A stretch of 64,000 bases of DNA from Halalkalibaculum roseum (lineage in GTDB: Bacteria > Bacteroidota > Rhodothermia > Balneolales > Balneolaceae): positions 248,001 to 312,000 of the forward strand of contig NZ_JAALLT010000004.1 in NCBI RefSeq assembly GCF_011059145.1, in the 5' to 3' direction. How positions within the stretch are numbered: position 1 is the first letter of the stretch; each line of letters begins with the position of its first letter. The notes under the pieces are model-generated. The model was not told the DNA's origin. It saw nothing but the letters and a program-made list of their open reading frames with translations, and did not search any database. The position numbers and the translations under genes are program-made. Positions 17,569-25,960 of this stretch are shown here, one piece after another.

Positions 17569-18819
17569 TTACTTCAACATTACCTTTACACTATCTAAGG
17601 TTCCGTCATTGGGTGCCGGATTTGTACCCAGCAAATGATTCATCAGCTCATAGATATGAATATTACTGAATTCAGGTATGGTAACTCCAGATTTAAAAGC
17701 GGGACCTTTAGCTACAAAAAGAGCATGCATGGCCTTTGCCCTATTGTCATAGCCGTGGGTGGCAGCGGGCAAGTTGTTCATAAATCGCTCCTTGTAGCCC
17801 TCGTTCAGTATAGTATATCCCAGATCAGCTACCATTACAATATCGGGAACTCGCCTGTTATTCTTCAGATGGTATCGTTCGGGCAATTCATCTTTACGGT
17901 ACACCCGGTAGTTCTCTTCATTCTCTTTTAGCAAGCGGTAAATTTCATCCGTCTTTCCTTCTTTGGGCTGTATCATAGTGGCAGGCGCCCATCGTATGCG
18001 CTCCACATCATCCAAATTGATTATGGAATCGAGCATGATGGTTTTTTCTGCCGAGAGGTCTACCATGCCATGGTCAGATACTACGATGACGTTCATGTTG
18101 CTCCAGTTGTTTGCGCGACGCAGGTTTTCCTTCAGGTAACCCAGGAGGCTGTCGGCCCTTTGGATGGCCAGATCCAGGGAGTCTGATTGAAGACCGTGAT
18201 TATGGCCTTTACTGTCCACCAGTTCAAAATAGAGGGTGGCAAAATCAACCGCTTTATCGTCAGTATAAGTGAGCCACTTGACTACGGTATCAACCCGAGC
18301 CGTGTACGACATTCCTCCGTCGAATGGCTTCCAGAAGGTGGGACGCATATTCTGAACCGGGGCTTCCGAACCAACCCAGAACATGGTCCCGGCTCGCAAT
18401 CCCTGCTTTTCAGCAGTATTCCAAATGGGTTCGCCCCCGTACCACTTCTTATTTTCAACGGCCTCCCGGTCTCTGATGCGGTACCACTCTTCAAATTCGG
18501 GGTCGTACATAGTGTTATCAATCAGGCCGGTGTTCTCCGTATAAAGGCCCGTAACGATAGAATAATGGTTGGGAAATGTCTTGGTTGGGAAAACAGGAAT
18601 CAGGCCTTCAGATTTGACACCATTAGCTACCAGTGAATCAAAGTGTGGTGTGGATACACGGTTCAGGTAATCATAGCGAAATCCGTCAAAGGAAATAAGG
18701 AGTAGCTGGTTTTCCGGGGTTAAGGCACGATCATTACTTGTATTTGATTCCGTGCACCCTATCGCGCCTATTAGAAACAGGACAAAAAGCGTAGTGTATA
18801 ATTTTCTATAAGACTTCAT
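17569..18819 (-). CDS. NPP-type phosphodiesterase/nucleotide pyrophosphatase lipoprotein
   Basis: This 416-residue protein of the alkaline-phosphatase superfamily starts with a lipobox (IGAIGC, Cys22). ISFDGFRYDY carries the first metal Asp45, and PTKTFPNHYSIVTG carries the likely nucleophile Thr81, the signature of ectonucleotide pyrophosphatase/phosphodiesterases. SDHGM and a late ATHGYDN supply further metal ligands. It would cleave phosphodiester or pyrophosphate bonds of nucleotides at the cell envelope; substrate is not deducible. It lies downstream of the TonB receptor gene, separated by a terminator, so it probably has its own promoter. Confidence 0.9.
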   Translation of the reverse strand: MKSYRKLYTTLFVLFLIGAIGCTESNTSNDRALTPENQLLLISFDGFRYDYLNRVSTPHFDSLVANGVKSEGLIPVFPTKTFPNHYSIVTGLYTENTGLIDNTMYDPEFEEWYRIRDREAVENKKWYGGEPIWNTAEKQGLRAGTMFWVGSEAPVQNMRPTFWKPFDGGMSYTARVDTVVKWLTYTDDKAVDFATLYFELVDSKGHNHGLQSDSLDLAIQRADSLLGYLKENLRRANNWSNMNVIVVSDHGMVDLSAEKTIMLDSIINLDDVERIRWAPATMIQPKEGKTDEIYRLLKENEENYRVYRKDELPERYHLKNNRRVPDIVMVADLGYTILNEGYKERFMNNLPAATHGYDNRAKAMHALFVAKGPAFKSGVTIPEFSNIHIYELMNHLLGTNPAPNDGTLDSVKVMLK

Positions 18820-18859
18820 ACTTCAGCATCTGATTTAGTTCGATATGAGTATAAAATAA

Positions 18860-18886
18860 AAAGGGCGGCTCTAAAAGCCGCCCTTT
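18860..18886 (-). terminator. Rho-independent terminator of the TonB receptor gene
   Basis: AAAGGGCGGCT (18860-18870) pairs perfectly with AGCCGCCCTTT (18876-18886). On the minus strand TTTTTATTTTATA follows. It lies 28 bases past the receptor stop and before the phosphodiesterase start. Confidence 0.93.
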
Positions 18887-18914
18887 AAACTATACTATTT
18901 GATTAATAGAAATA

Positions 18915-21656
18915 CTAGATATCAAATTTTATAGATGCATTCCATGTTCGACCGAAGCCGTACCAAACGAAGTTACGCTTGTTGATACCTTTCCAGGTTT
19001 CGTCTCCGGAAGAAGCATGAATATTGGAATTAGATTCCGCAATGTATGTTTTATCAAACAGGTTGTTAATGTTAACCCTTAGTGAAGCTGACTGACCTAA
19101 GAAGTCAAAAGTATAGCTTGAGCCAAGATCAACCAATCCATAAGATGGAAGCTCTAAAGCTCCTGGGTTATCCGGCTCGGTAAATGCATCGTCGGTAATG
19201 CTGTATTCAGCATAGAGGTTATCTATGTGTCGATAACCGGCATCAATACTCCAATCACCGAGACGGTAGTCGGCTCCAATGAAACCAACAAACTGAGCAG
19301 CATCGCCAATCTTAACACCATCGGTGTAAAGCGTAGCTGTACCAATCTGATTTTGGCTATCATCAAACAGAGTTGCACTAAAGTCATTGGTATACTTCCA
19401 ATCACCTATAGACAACATACCTTCCAGCTTAAGCCTGTTTGTTGGGCGATAGGTCGTTTCAACCTCGATACCATTGTGCAGTTCATCTACATCATCAAAC
19501 TGAGCGGTTCCGAAGGTTCCCTGTTCGTTCGGGAAACTAGACTCAATGAATCGGTTACCCCATACAGTAGAGTAGAGGTTAACGCTCACATCAAAATTAT
19601 ATGAGGTATAACCGTATCCTAACTCTATGGAAGTAATCAACTCATTTTGGAGATCCGGATTGATATCATTCTGGAATCCAGGGAATACTGCATCAAAGAG
19701 TGGCTGTCGGGAAATAATCCCGGCATTAGCAAAAACATTATGGTTGTCATTGATGTTATAGTTTGCACCACCTTTAACGTATCCGCCCAAGACATTTTTC
19801 TTGTCAGAGAGTGTGTTGTCGGGCTCATCGAAAAAGTCTTCTCTTTGGTACATTTGATTTGAGATACCACCCTGGATAACAGCTGTAAATTTATCGCCGC
19901 TGTCATACTCAATCATACCGTTAAAACCTTGCCAGTTTACAAAACCGATATTGTAATAGTCGATTTTGGGACCGGTCAGTCCGGTATCTTTAAAAGGAGA
20001 TGCTTCAATGGCATTATCACTCTCAAGGATCATCCCGAGTGAATTTTGATTACCCCTAGAGCCACTACCTCCTGAGAAGTAGCCATCCAGACCCATCAAG
20101 TTATTGAGTACGCGGTAGTGATAACCTGTGTATTTCCGTAAATCAACTCCCAATGAGAAAGTAAACTTATCCACCTCTGCTTTCAGCTTGGAAATTCCGC
20201 CAATCCAGTTATGAGAGTTCATAGAGGCTCTTCGGACCATTACAGCATTATTTACACCGTTATCTCTGTATCCGTTTGAGCCAATAAGCTGTCCGTTATA
20301 GGCATCAAGTCCGCCCGTGTATGCCGATGTAGTTGAACGATTAACTTGTACAACATTGTCATAGTTAATGGTACCATCCGCATTTCGAGAAGCAGCTCCG
20401 TCTCCCTCTTCTAAATAATGCTCAGTAAGGTCTTCAATTCCTCCAAAAGGATAAAGATCGATATCAGAATTAAAGAAGTACTGTCCCCGAGGTCCGGTAC
20501 CTCCGCCACGGCCGGCAGAACCATACAAGGAAGTTGCAAGAGAAACGTTCTCACTAATCTCCCAATCCCAGTTCAAGGTAGCAAGAGGTTTATTATAGAA
20601 GTTACGCTCCATGTTGAATTCGTCACCATTTAGCGTACCACCGTTTGTGTTCCATCGAGGATCAATTCCTTCATCTCCAAAGTTCTCAAAGTCACGAATG
20701 GAGACCCAATTATCACGCTGGTGGTGCCATTGACCTGCACCTAGTATAGAGAGGTTGAAAGAATGGTTATCATTCGGCTCATAACCAACAGCTCCGAAAT
20801 ATGTCCAGCCTTCACCACTGGTATTATAAACATACCCATTTCCAGCCCAGTAGCTCAAAAGAAAAGAACCAGACCAGCCATTTTCACCTTTACCTGTGTT
20901 AAATGAAGCTGACGTTTTGGTATAACCGTCATTTCCAACCAACTGAGAAACGGAACCGCCTCTCTCATTTTCGGATGTTTTGGTAAATATAGATACGGTT
21001 CCACCTACAGATGGTACAGCAAGATTAGATGCTCCCAAACCACGCTGAATCTGGATTCCGGATGCAACGTCGGTTAAGCCTTGCCAGTTAGACCAGTAAA
21101 CCCAGCCATTCTCCATGTCATTAACAGGTTGACCATTGATCAGGAAAGCTGTATTGCTTTGATCAAAACCACGCAGAGAAATACGGGAATCACCGTAGCC
21201 ACCACTCTGTTTCGTTGCATAAGCACCCGGAGTATCGTTCATGATCTCTGGAAACTCTTGATTACCCACTTTTTGGGAAATCTCAGTCGGAGAAATGGTA
21301 GAGACTGCAACAGGCGTTTGTCGAGCTCTTGCAATATCAATTACACTAGTCGATACTACAATAGTACCTAGTGTTCTTTCATCCGGTTCAAGGAATATTC
21401 GCATGTCGGGTTCGGCAGTAACCTCTTTTGAAAGATAACCGACAAATGATACAACAAGAATATCTCCTTCCTCCGCATCAATTGTAAAGGTTCCATTAGT
21501 CCCCGCAGATGTTCCCGTTTGGGTTCCTTTAATTATAATATTCGCCCCAGGTAATGGGTCGTTTGTTCCTGCTTCCATCACACGTCCGCTAATTTGTGCC
21601 GACGCTATGACCGGAAACATCATTAAAGCAATAAAGATGCTTATGTAACGTTTCAT
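18915..21656 (-). CDS. TonB-dependent outer-membrane receptor with CarboxypepD_reg-like domain
   Basis: This 913-residue protein has a signal peptide (1-20, ending IASA), a carboxypeptidase-regulatory-like domain (about 22-105: ISGRVMEAGTNDPLPGANI, SFVGYLSKEV), a plug domain (about 115-225: ISLRGFDQSNTAFLINGQPV, GIQIQRGLG) and a 22-strand-type barrel ending in an aromatic-rich C-terminal strand (NASIKFDI). It imports a ligand across the outer membrane using TonB energy. It is shorter than SusC-type receptors and has no SusD partner, so a siderophore, cobalamin or other small ligand is more likely than a glycan; this is inference. The gene is monocistronic with a strong terminator. Confidence 0.93.
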   Translation of the reverse strand: MKRYISIFIALMMFPVIASAQISGRVMEAGTNDPLPGANIIIKGTQTGTSAGTNGTFTIDAEEGDILVVSFVGYLSKEVTAEPDMRIFLEPDERTLGTIVVSTSVIDIARARQTPVAVSTISPTEISQKVGNQEFPEIMNDTPGAYATKQSGGYGDSRISLRGFDQSNTAFLINGQPVNDMENGWVYWSNWQGLTDVASGIQIQRGLGASNLAVPSVGGTVSIFTKTSENERGGSVSQLVGNDGYTKTSASFNTGKGENGWSGSFLLSYWAGNGYVYNTSGEGWTYFGAVGYEPNDNHSFNLSILGAGQWHHQRDNWVSIRDFENFGDEGIDPRWNTNGGTLNGDEFNMERNFYNKPLATLNWDWEISENVSLATSLYGSAGRGGGTGPRGQYFFNSDIDLYPFGGIEDLTEHYLEEGDGAASRNADGTINYDNVVQVNRSTTSAYTGGLDAYNGQLIGSNGYRDNGVNNAVMVRRASMNSHNWIGGISKLKAEVDKFTFSLGVDLRKYTGYHYRVLNNLMGLDGYFSGGSGSRGNQNSLGMILESDNAIEASPFKDTGLTGPKIDYYNIGFVNWQGFNGMIEYDSGDKFTAVIQGGISNQMYQREDFFDEPDNTLSDKKNVLGGYVKGGANYNINDNHNVFANAGIISRQPLFDAVFPGFQNDINPDLQNELITSIELGYGYTSYNFDVSVNLYSTVWGNRFIESSFPNEQGTFGTAQFDDVDELHNGIEVETTYRPTNRLKLEGMLSIGDWKYTNDFSATLFDDSQNQIGTATLYTDGVKIGDAAQFVGFIGADYRLGDWSIDAGYRHIDNLYAEYSITDDAFTEPDNPGALELPSYGLVDLGSSYTFDFLGQSASLRVNINNLFDKTYIAESNSNIHASSGDETWKGINKRNFVWYGFGRTWNASIKFDI

Positions 21657-21821
21657 AATCGATAAGTTTTATTGGTTAGGTTAGTAATGATATATGAAGT
21701 AGCTGATCTTCTATTAGCGTGACAAATATATAGATTCTAAGGTTACCTAACTGTTAAGTCTTGATTACCTCATTCGTCTTGCTGATTAGTTTAGCCACAT
21801 AATTTAATAAACGATACGCTA

Positions 21822-22508
21822 TTAATGAATTAGCTTTTTGTAGATTAAATCAAGATTAGTCTGTGAAACCCCTACCTGGTAGAGCATGAAAATGAGTGTA
21901 AATACAAGCTGAAGTTTTAGCACACCGTTGTCGCTGTATTTTCGTGACGAGGTGAGCACCGCGTCTGAAAGTAGATCAAAAGAGAATTTCTTTTTTAGTC
22001 TTTTCATCAGTTCCTGATCCTCCATCACAATATGATCTTCCCTGAAACCGCCGATGGATGCAAAGGTTTCAGCTGACACAAACAGACTCTGATCTCCGAA
22101 GCGGAAAGCGTCAATATTGAAACGTGTGCACCAGGCATAAAAATCAAGCAGTGGGTGGTCGCGATCAAAAGAGAGTTGAAAACAACCCGCCTTGGCTCCG
22201 TTAGTAACCGACTTGAGGATGTTGGAATCAAAGTTTTTTGGCGGAATCGTGTCTGCATGTAGAAAATAGAGAATATCACCGGTGGCAACTTCGGCGCCGT
22301 AGTTCATCTGAACTGACCTGCCTTTGGCCGGGGAGGTTACCAAGCACGCTTCTGTTTCCTGCACCCTTTCAACTGTAGCATCCTCGCTCCCCCCGTCAAC
22401 CACTATAATCTCTTTGATGTGACCGGCACTATGCCGACGGATTGAAGATATAGTTTCTTTTATGGTCTCTTCTTCATTATAAGCGGGGATGACAACACTG
22501 ATCTTCAT
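21822..22508 (-). CDS. Glycosyltransferase of the rSAM/arsenosugar cluster (transferase 2, TIGR04283 type)
   Basis: This 228-residue GT2-like enzyme has an N-terminal nucleotide-sugar fold: VVIPAYNEEETIKETI, VVDGGSEDAT, FLHADT (DXD-like, near residue 92) and later EDQELMKRL. The C-terminus has a hydrophobic segment (LVFTLIFMLYQVGVS). It matches the glycosyltransferase repeatedly found with radical SAM gene arsS and the DUF2064 protein. Its ATG overlaps the stop of the DUF2064 gene by four bases, so the two are translated together. The proposed role is sugar transfer in arsenosugar synthesis; the exact substrate is unproven. Confidence 0.85.
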   Translation of the reverse strand: MKISVVIPAYNEEETIKETISSIRRHSAGHIKEIIVVDGGSEDATVERVQETEACLVTSPAKGRSVQMNYGAEVATGDILYFLHADTIPPKNFDSNILKSVTNGAKAGCFQLSFDRDHPLLDFYAWCTRFNIDAFRFGDQSLFVSAETFASIGGFREDHIVMEDQELMKRLKKKFSFDLLSDAVLTSSRKYSDNGVLKLQLVFTLIFMLYQVGVSQTNLDLIYKKLIH

Positions 22509-23113
22509 GACTCACTAAAGCTGTCTTTCGCTGACCGCCAGTCAGCTTCAATGTCGACATCATTGAGCTCGGGTAAGAATCCGATATCCAGATTTAATTC
22601 CTTTACGCTTTCCAGGGTTTGCTGAAACACCTTTTCTGTACTCCAACTGATACCTTCAAACAGTTCTTCATGATACCGTTTCATACCCAACAGATAGTAG
22701 CCGCCATCTACGGAAGGTCCCAGCACAAGGTTATGATCTTCCAGTTTTTTATAAGCCTGCTCCACTATTTCTGAAGTCAGTTCGGCACAATCGCTGCCTA
22801 TGATCACTGCTTTTTGATAGTCGTTTTCAAAAGCTTCTTGAAATGATTGGCTCATACGCTCACCTAGATCTTCTCCCCGTTGCAGTTTAAATGTAAAACC
22901 GCTGGTTCCCCGGCTATTCTGCTCCGGGATATATCGCGAAAACCACAGCTCCCTGTCACATTCACAGTGCTCGGCAACCATTAGCGTATGATCCAGCAGT
23001 TTGTGATACACCTCGAGCGCTTTCTCATCCCCGAGAGATTCTGCCAAACGTGTCTTGACACGACCCTTCTCCGGATTTTTCGCAAATATGATTAACAATC
23101 GTTCTTCCGACAT
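22505..23113 (-). CDS. DUF2064/TIGR04282-type sugar-nucleotidyltransferase-like protein
   Basis: This 202-residue protein has a nucleotidyltransferase-like fold: LIIFAKNPEKGRVKTRLA at the N-terminus (a KxGxxKTRLA phosphate loop), VIIGSDCAEL in the middle and LGPSVDGGYYLLGM with conserved Asp and Gly residues. This family is annotated as transferase 1 of the rSAM/selenodomain or arsenosugar clusters. It overlaps the following glycosyltransferase by ATGA and is separated from arsS by a 204-base spacer containing a tandem repeat. Confidence 0.88.
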   Translation of the reverse strand: MSEERLLIIFAKNPEKGRVKTRLAESLGDEKALEVYHKLLDHTLMVAEHCECDRELWFSRYIPEQNSRGTSGFTFKLQRGEDLGERMSQSFQEAFENDYQKAVIIGSDCAELTSEIVEQAYKKLEDHNLVLGPSVDGGYYLLGMKRYHEELFEGISWSTEKVFQQTLESVKELNLDIGFLPELNDVDIEADWRSAKDSFSES

Positions 23114-23157
23114 CCGTATTGTATTAGCACCAAATTTAAAAGATTAACTCTGCCCCC

Positions 23158-23240
23158 TTCTACCTTCTACCTTCTACCTTCTACCTTCTACCTTCTACCT
23201 TCTACCTTCTACCTTCTACCTTCTACCTTCTACCTTCTAC
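23158..23240. repeat. 7-bp tandem repeat (TTCTACC), about 12 copies
   Basis: An uninterrupted array of TTCTACC units covers about 83 bases between arsS and the DUF2064 gene. It is all-pyrimidine except one A per unit. It has no spacers and is not a CRISPR. The number of copies is likely to vary between strains by slippage. Confidence 0.95.
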
Positions 23241-23317
23241 GAAGTAAAACTAATTACTTTTAAATAAATGAAAATCAAGATCGAGCTCCTTTTACCCTCT
23301 CCCTTATACCTCAATCC

Positions 23318-24367
23318 CTAAGCAGTCGCCCCGCCACAGCTGCTGCCCGCACCGGCCGTACAGCCGAAACAGTGCTGATTGATCATAATTTCGCGATCAT
23401 TCAGTGCTCCTAAATCAAAATCTTTGATGTGCGAGGGTGCCCCGTGATTGGTTCTCATCTCCAGCATTTGGTTAAAGTCGCAGTCGTACAGCGTACCGTC
23501 CCAACCTACAGAAATGGTATTGCGACACATCACCCCTTCGGCGGCAGATGGATTAAACGAGGTGACCAGTTTCTCCATGTACTCTTCGAGGTTGCCCGAC
23601 ATCAACAAGAAATTCAGATACCTGCTGATTGGCAAATTGGTAATGGTGAAAAGACTGTTGAAAACGATATCATGCTTTCTTTGAAGCTCGCGCTTGAACT
23701 CATTCTCCAGGTCTTCCTGATCACCGGGTAGATAGGCGCCATTGGGATTATATACTAGATTGAGAATCAGGTCGGTGTCCTCCTTTCCATACCCTATCTC
23801 ATTGAGCATTTTCAGTGCTTCAATAGACTTATCATAGGTACCCTTCCCCCGTTGGCTGTCAGTGCGAAACTTGCTGTAAAAGGGCAGTGAACAGGTGACT
23901 TCCACCCCGAGTTTTGCAAAAAATTCTGGCAAAGCCCAGTACTTGGGAGTGGTAGTAAGGATGGTAAGATTGGAACGCACAATTACATGTTTGCCCATGG
24001 CAGTAACCTGCTCGACGAACCATTTAAAATGGGGATTCATTTCAGGTGCCCCGCCGGTCAAATCTACTGTCTCAATGTCAGTGCCCTTCAGAGCCTCAAG
24101 GCAATGCTCCAGCGTCTCACGGCTCATGACCTCATCCCTGTCGGGACCGGCATCTACATGGCAGTGCTTGCAGGTCATGTTACACATATAACCCACGTTA
24201 ATCTGGAATATTTCGATTCCGGTCGGTCTGAGGGGGTAAAGATCTGCACCTTCCAGCTTCTCGCTAAATAAGGGCAGCTTCTTTAGTTTTTCAGTGTGAT
24301 TGTTGATTACATCCAGTTGCACCTCCGGCCTGGACAAATCATGTTTTTGCGCCTTTAATGACTTCAT
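23318..24367 (-). CDS. arsS: Radical SAM protein ArsS (arsenosugar biosynthesis type)
   Basis: This 349-residue protein binds a [4Fe-4S] cluster with CNMTCKHC (Cys62, 66, 69) and continues with DLTGGAPEMNPHF in the SAM barrel. The C-terminal part (DUF3641-like) has VMCRNTISVGWDGTLYDCDF and the Cys-rich end HCFGCTAGAGSSCGG (Cys333, 336, 344). ArsS is known to transfer the 5'-deoxyadenosyl group to a methylated arsenical, making the precursor of arsenosugars. The end uses Cys, with no sign of a UGA-encoded selenocysteine. It starts 10 bases after the AhpD-like gene. No arsM is nearby. Confidence 0.92.
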   Translation of the reverse strand: MKSLKAQKHDLSRPEVQLDVINNHTEKLKKLPLFSEKLEGADLYPLRPTGIEIFQINVGYMCNMTCKHCHVDAGPDRDEVMSRETLEHCLEALKGTDIETVDLTGGAPEMNPHFKWFVEQVTAMGKHVIVRSNLTILTTTPKYWALPEFFAKLGVEVTCSLPFYSKFRTDSQRGKGTYDKSIEALKMLNEIGYGKEDTDLILNLVYNPNGAYLPGDQEDLENEFKRELQRKHDIVFNSLFTITNLPISRYLNFLLMSGNLEEYMEKLVTSFNPSAAEGVMCRNTISVGWDGTLYDCDFNQMLEMRTNHGAPSHIKDFDLGALNDREIMINQHCFGCTAGAGSSCGGATA

Positions 24368-24377
24368 AAAAGTTAGC

Positions 24378-24713
24378 TTACATGCTTAATTTTTTAACGT
24401 GATTCATCATCTGCGTTCCATGAACCAGAGATGCCCCTCCCCGTATCGCCGTTGCCACATGCACGGCTTCCATCATCTGCTCTTCACTGGATCCTTTTTC
24501 CAGACTATCGGTTGTGTAAGCGTCAATGCAATACGGGCATTGAATGGTGTGAGCCACAGCCAGTGCAATCAGCGACTTTTCTTTGGCGCTCAGAGCACCG
24601 TCTTCGAAAACGGCACCATAGTAGTCAAAAAATTTCTCAGCCAGCTCTTCCTGAAACTCGGAGACATCTCCGAACTTCTTTAAATCCTCGGGGTTGTAGT
24701 AAGTTTGATCCAT
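24378..24713 (-). CDS. AhpD/CMD-like peroxidase-like protein of the arsenosugar cluster
   Basis: This 111-residue carboxymuconolactone-decarboxylase/AhpD-fold protein has the redox pair CPYC (Cys59, Cys62) inside AVAHTIQCPYCIDAYTTDSL, with a following helix EEQMMEAVHVATAIRGGA. Proteins of this type accompany arsS and are named arsenosugar-associated peroxidase-like. It is the first gene of the cluster; arsS begins 10 bases later. It may handle thiol redox chemistry or reduce peroxides or arsenicals; this role is inferred from context. Confidence 0.87.
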   Translation of the reverse strand: MDQTYYNPEDLKKFGDVSEFQEELAEKFFDYYGAVFEDGALSAKEKSLIALAVAHTIQCPYCIDAYTTDSLEKGSSEEQMMEAVHVATAIRGGASLVHGTQMMNHVKKLSM

Positions 24714-24894
24714 AATAGTAAAACTTCCTTTATATTAGACTGTAGGTTTGATGTTGAACGCTTTAAAGATATTACGAAATAAAACTTCCCTCGGATTAAT
24801 CATTCCAAAATATTATCGATATGGTCCGATGGAACTTATTGCCGCTGAATCGCTTTAAAAAATGTCGTAAATAATAACAACCAACAAAATTTAT

Positions 24895-25395
24895 ATGGAC
24901 ATAAAGAAGTTACTGCTAACTCTTGCGAGTATATTTTTCTTAGCTGCAACTCTGAATACGGCCCACGCCCAGCAATCCGAGAATAAAGTAGGTCTCGGAC
25001 TGATGGTAGGTGAACCCACGGGAATCAGCTTTAAAGCATGGACGTCGGATAATACCGCTTTCGATGCCGGTTTAGCCTGGTCAGTCGGACGTTATGATGC
25101 CGTTAACCTTCATGCCGATTATCTGTGGCATCATTTTGGAGTATTTGGAGATGAAATTGAACGAGGTCAGCTGCCGGTCTATTATGGAATAGGCGGTAGA
25201 ATTGTTTTCGCTGATGATTATCCTGATCCCGGTGATGAAAATGTTCTTCTAGGTGCGAGGGTACCCGTCGGAGTAAACTACCTGCTGGAGGAGAACCCCA
25301 TTGGTTTCTTTTTGGAGGTTGCCCCGATCGTCAACATCATTCCCGAGACCGATTTTGATGTCGACGCCGCTCTTGGTGTGCGTTATTATTTTTAA
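24895..25395 (+). CDS. Small outer-membrane beta-barrel protein
   Basis: This 166-residue protein has a signal peptide (1-26, ending AHAQ) and a mature part of alternating strands: VGLGLMVGEPTGISFKAW, AFDAGLAWSVG, VNLHADYLWHHF, YYGIGGRIVF, LLGARVPVGVNYL and FLEVAPIVNI, ending VRYYF. A final aromatic residue is the usual outer-membrane assembly signal. An eight-stranded porin-like barrel is likely; no specific function is recognised. It is divergent from the arsenosugar cluster and has its own terminator. Confidence 0.8.
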   Translation: MDIKKLLLTLASIFFLAATLNTAHAQQSENKVGLGLMVGEPTGISFKAWTSDNTAFDAGLAWSVGRYDAVNLHADYLWHHFGVFGDEIERGQLPVYYGIGGRIVFADDYPDPGDENVLLGARVPVGVNYLLEENPIGFFLEVAPIVNIIPETDFDVDAALGVRYYF

Positions 25396-25415
25396 TTAGA
25401 ATGATGAGTTATCTA

Positions 25416-25447
25416 AAAGCGGCGGTTCCATTTCGGAGCTGCCGCTT
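25416..25447 (+). terminator. Rho-independent terminator of the outer-membrane protein gene
   Basis: AAAGCGGC at 25416-25423 pairs with GCCGCTTT at 25440-25447. The inner GGTTCC and GGAGCT parts pair partly around ATTTC. A run TTTTTATTTT follows. Confidence 0.85.
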
Positions 25448-25652
25448 TTTTTATTTTGATGGACAGTATGGCAAGGTGCCCTTCTTCAAAAGATGCTAAG
25501 TCCATAATGGATGAGATCCCTCCGCTGACGGTCGGGATGACACCTAATGAAGGCTATTAGATTGGGTAAATAATGCCGGACCAAAAATTACTCGTTTCAC
25601 TCAAACAGAATACACATCTGATCACTGACACAGTATCCTGTACACTGAAAAA

Positions 25653-25792
25653 GGGGTCCGGGGGGTATTGCGGGAAAGCTTATCATAAAGGCGTTGATTG
25701 TAGATGAACAATATCAAAAGGACAATTATAGCCAGAACAACATCTCAATACCCCCGGTGGGTTTTTGGTTCGTTTTTGGCCAGTCAAAAATG
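25653..25792 (+). repeat. 140-bp structured dispersed repeat, copy 1
   Basis: This element shares its first 25 bases (GGGGTCCG..TATTGCGGGAAAG) and last 57 bases (AACAACATCTCAA..CAAAAATG) with the copy at 44031, while the middle is unrelated. The left CCGGGGGGTATTG (25658-25670) pairs with CAATACCCCCGG (25746-25757), and a TTTTTGG/CAAAAA hairpin closes the right end. It lies downstream of the outer-membrane protein gene in a convergent gap (25396-25960) with no supported gene. Confidence 0.85.
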
Positions 25793-25855
25793 CACACAGA
25801 TGCTCTTCGAAATAGTAAACTAAAGTGAAATCAATTGAGAATGAACAAGGCATTT

Positions 25856-25879
25856 GCTTCCGGAGCAGAGACCGGAAGC
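25856..25879. repeat. GCTTCCGG palindrome (element D), copy 1
   Basis: GCTTCCGG and CCGGAAGC flank an AGCAGAGA loop in a perfect 8-bp stem. Related palindromes lie at 43870-43894 and 44527-44550. Confidence 0.7.
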
Positions 25880-25960
25880 AGAAGAAATAGGTGTGAGATA
25901 AGACGCCGAAATCAGAAAAAGAGAATCAATGAATATAAAGGCAGCTTAAATAAAATAACC

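Noticed and set aside
23158-23240. CRISPR-like array
   Set aside because: It is a pure 7-bp tandem repeat without spacers, and no cas genes are present.
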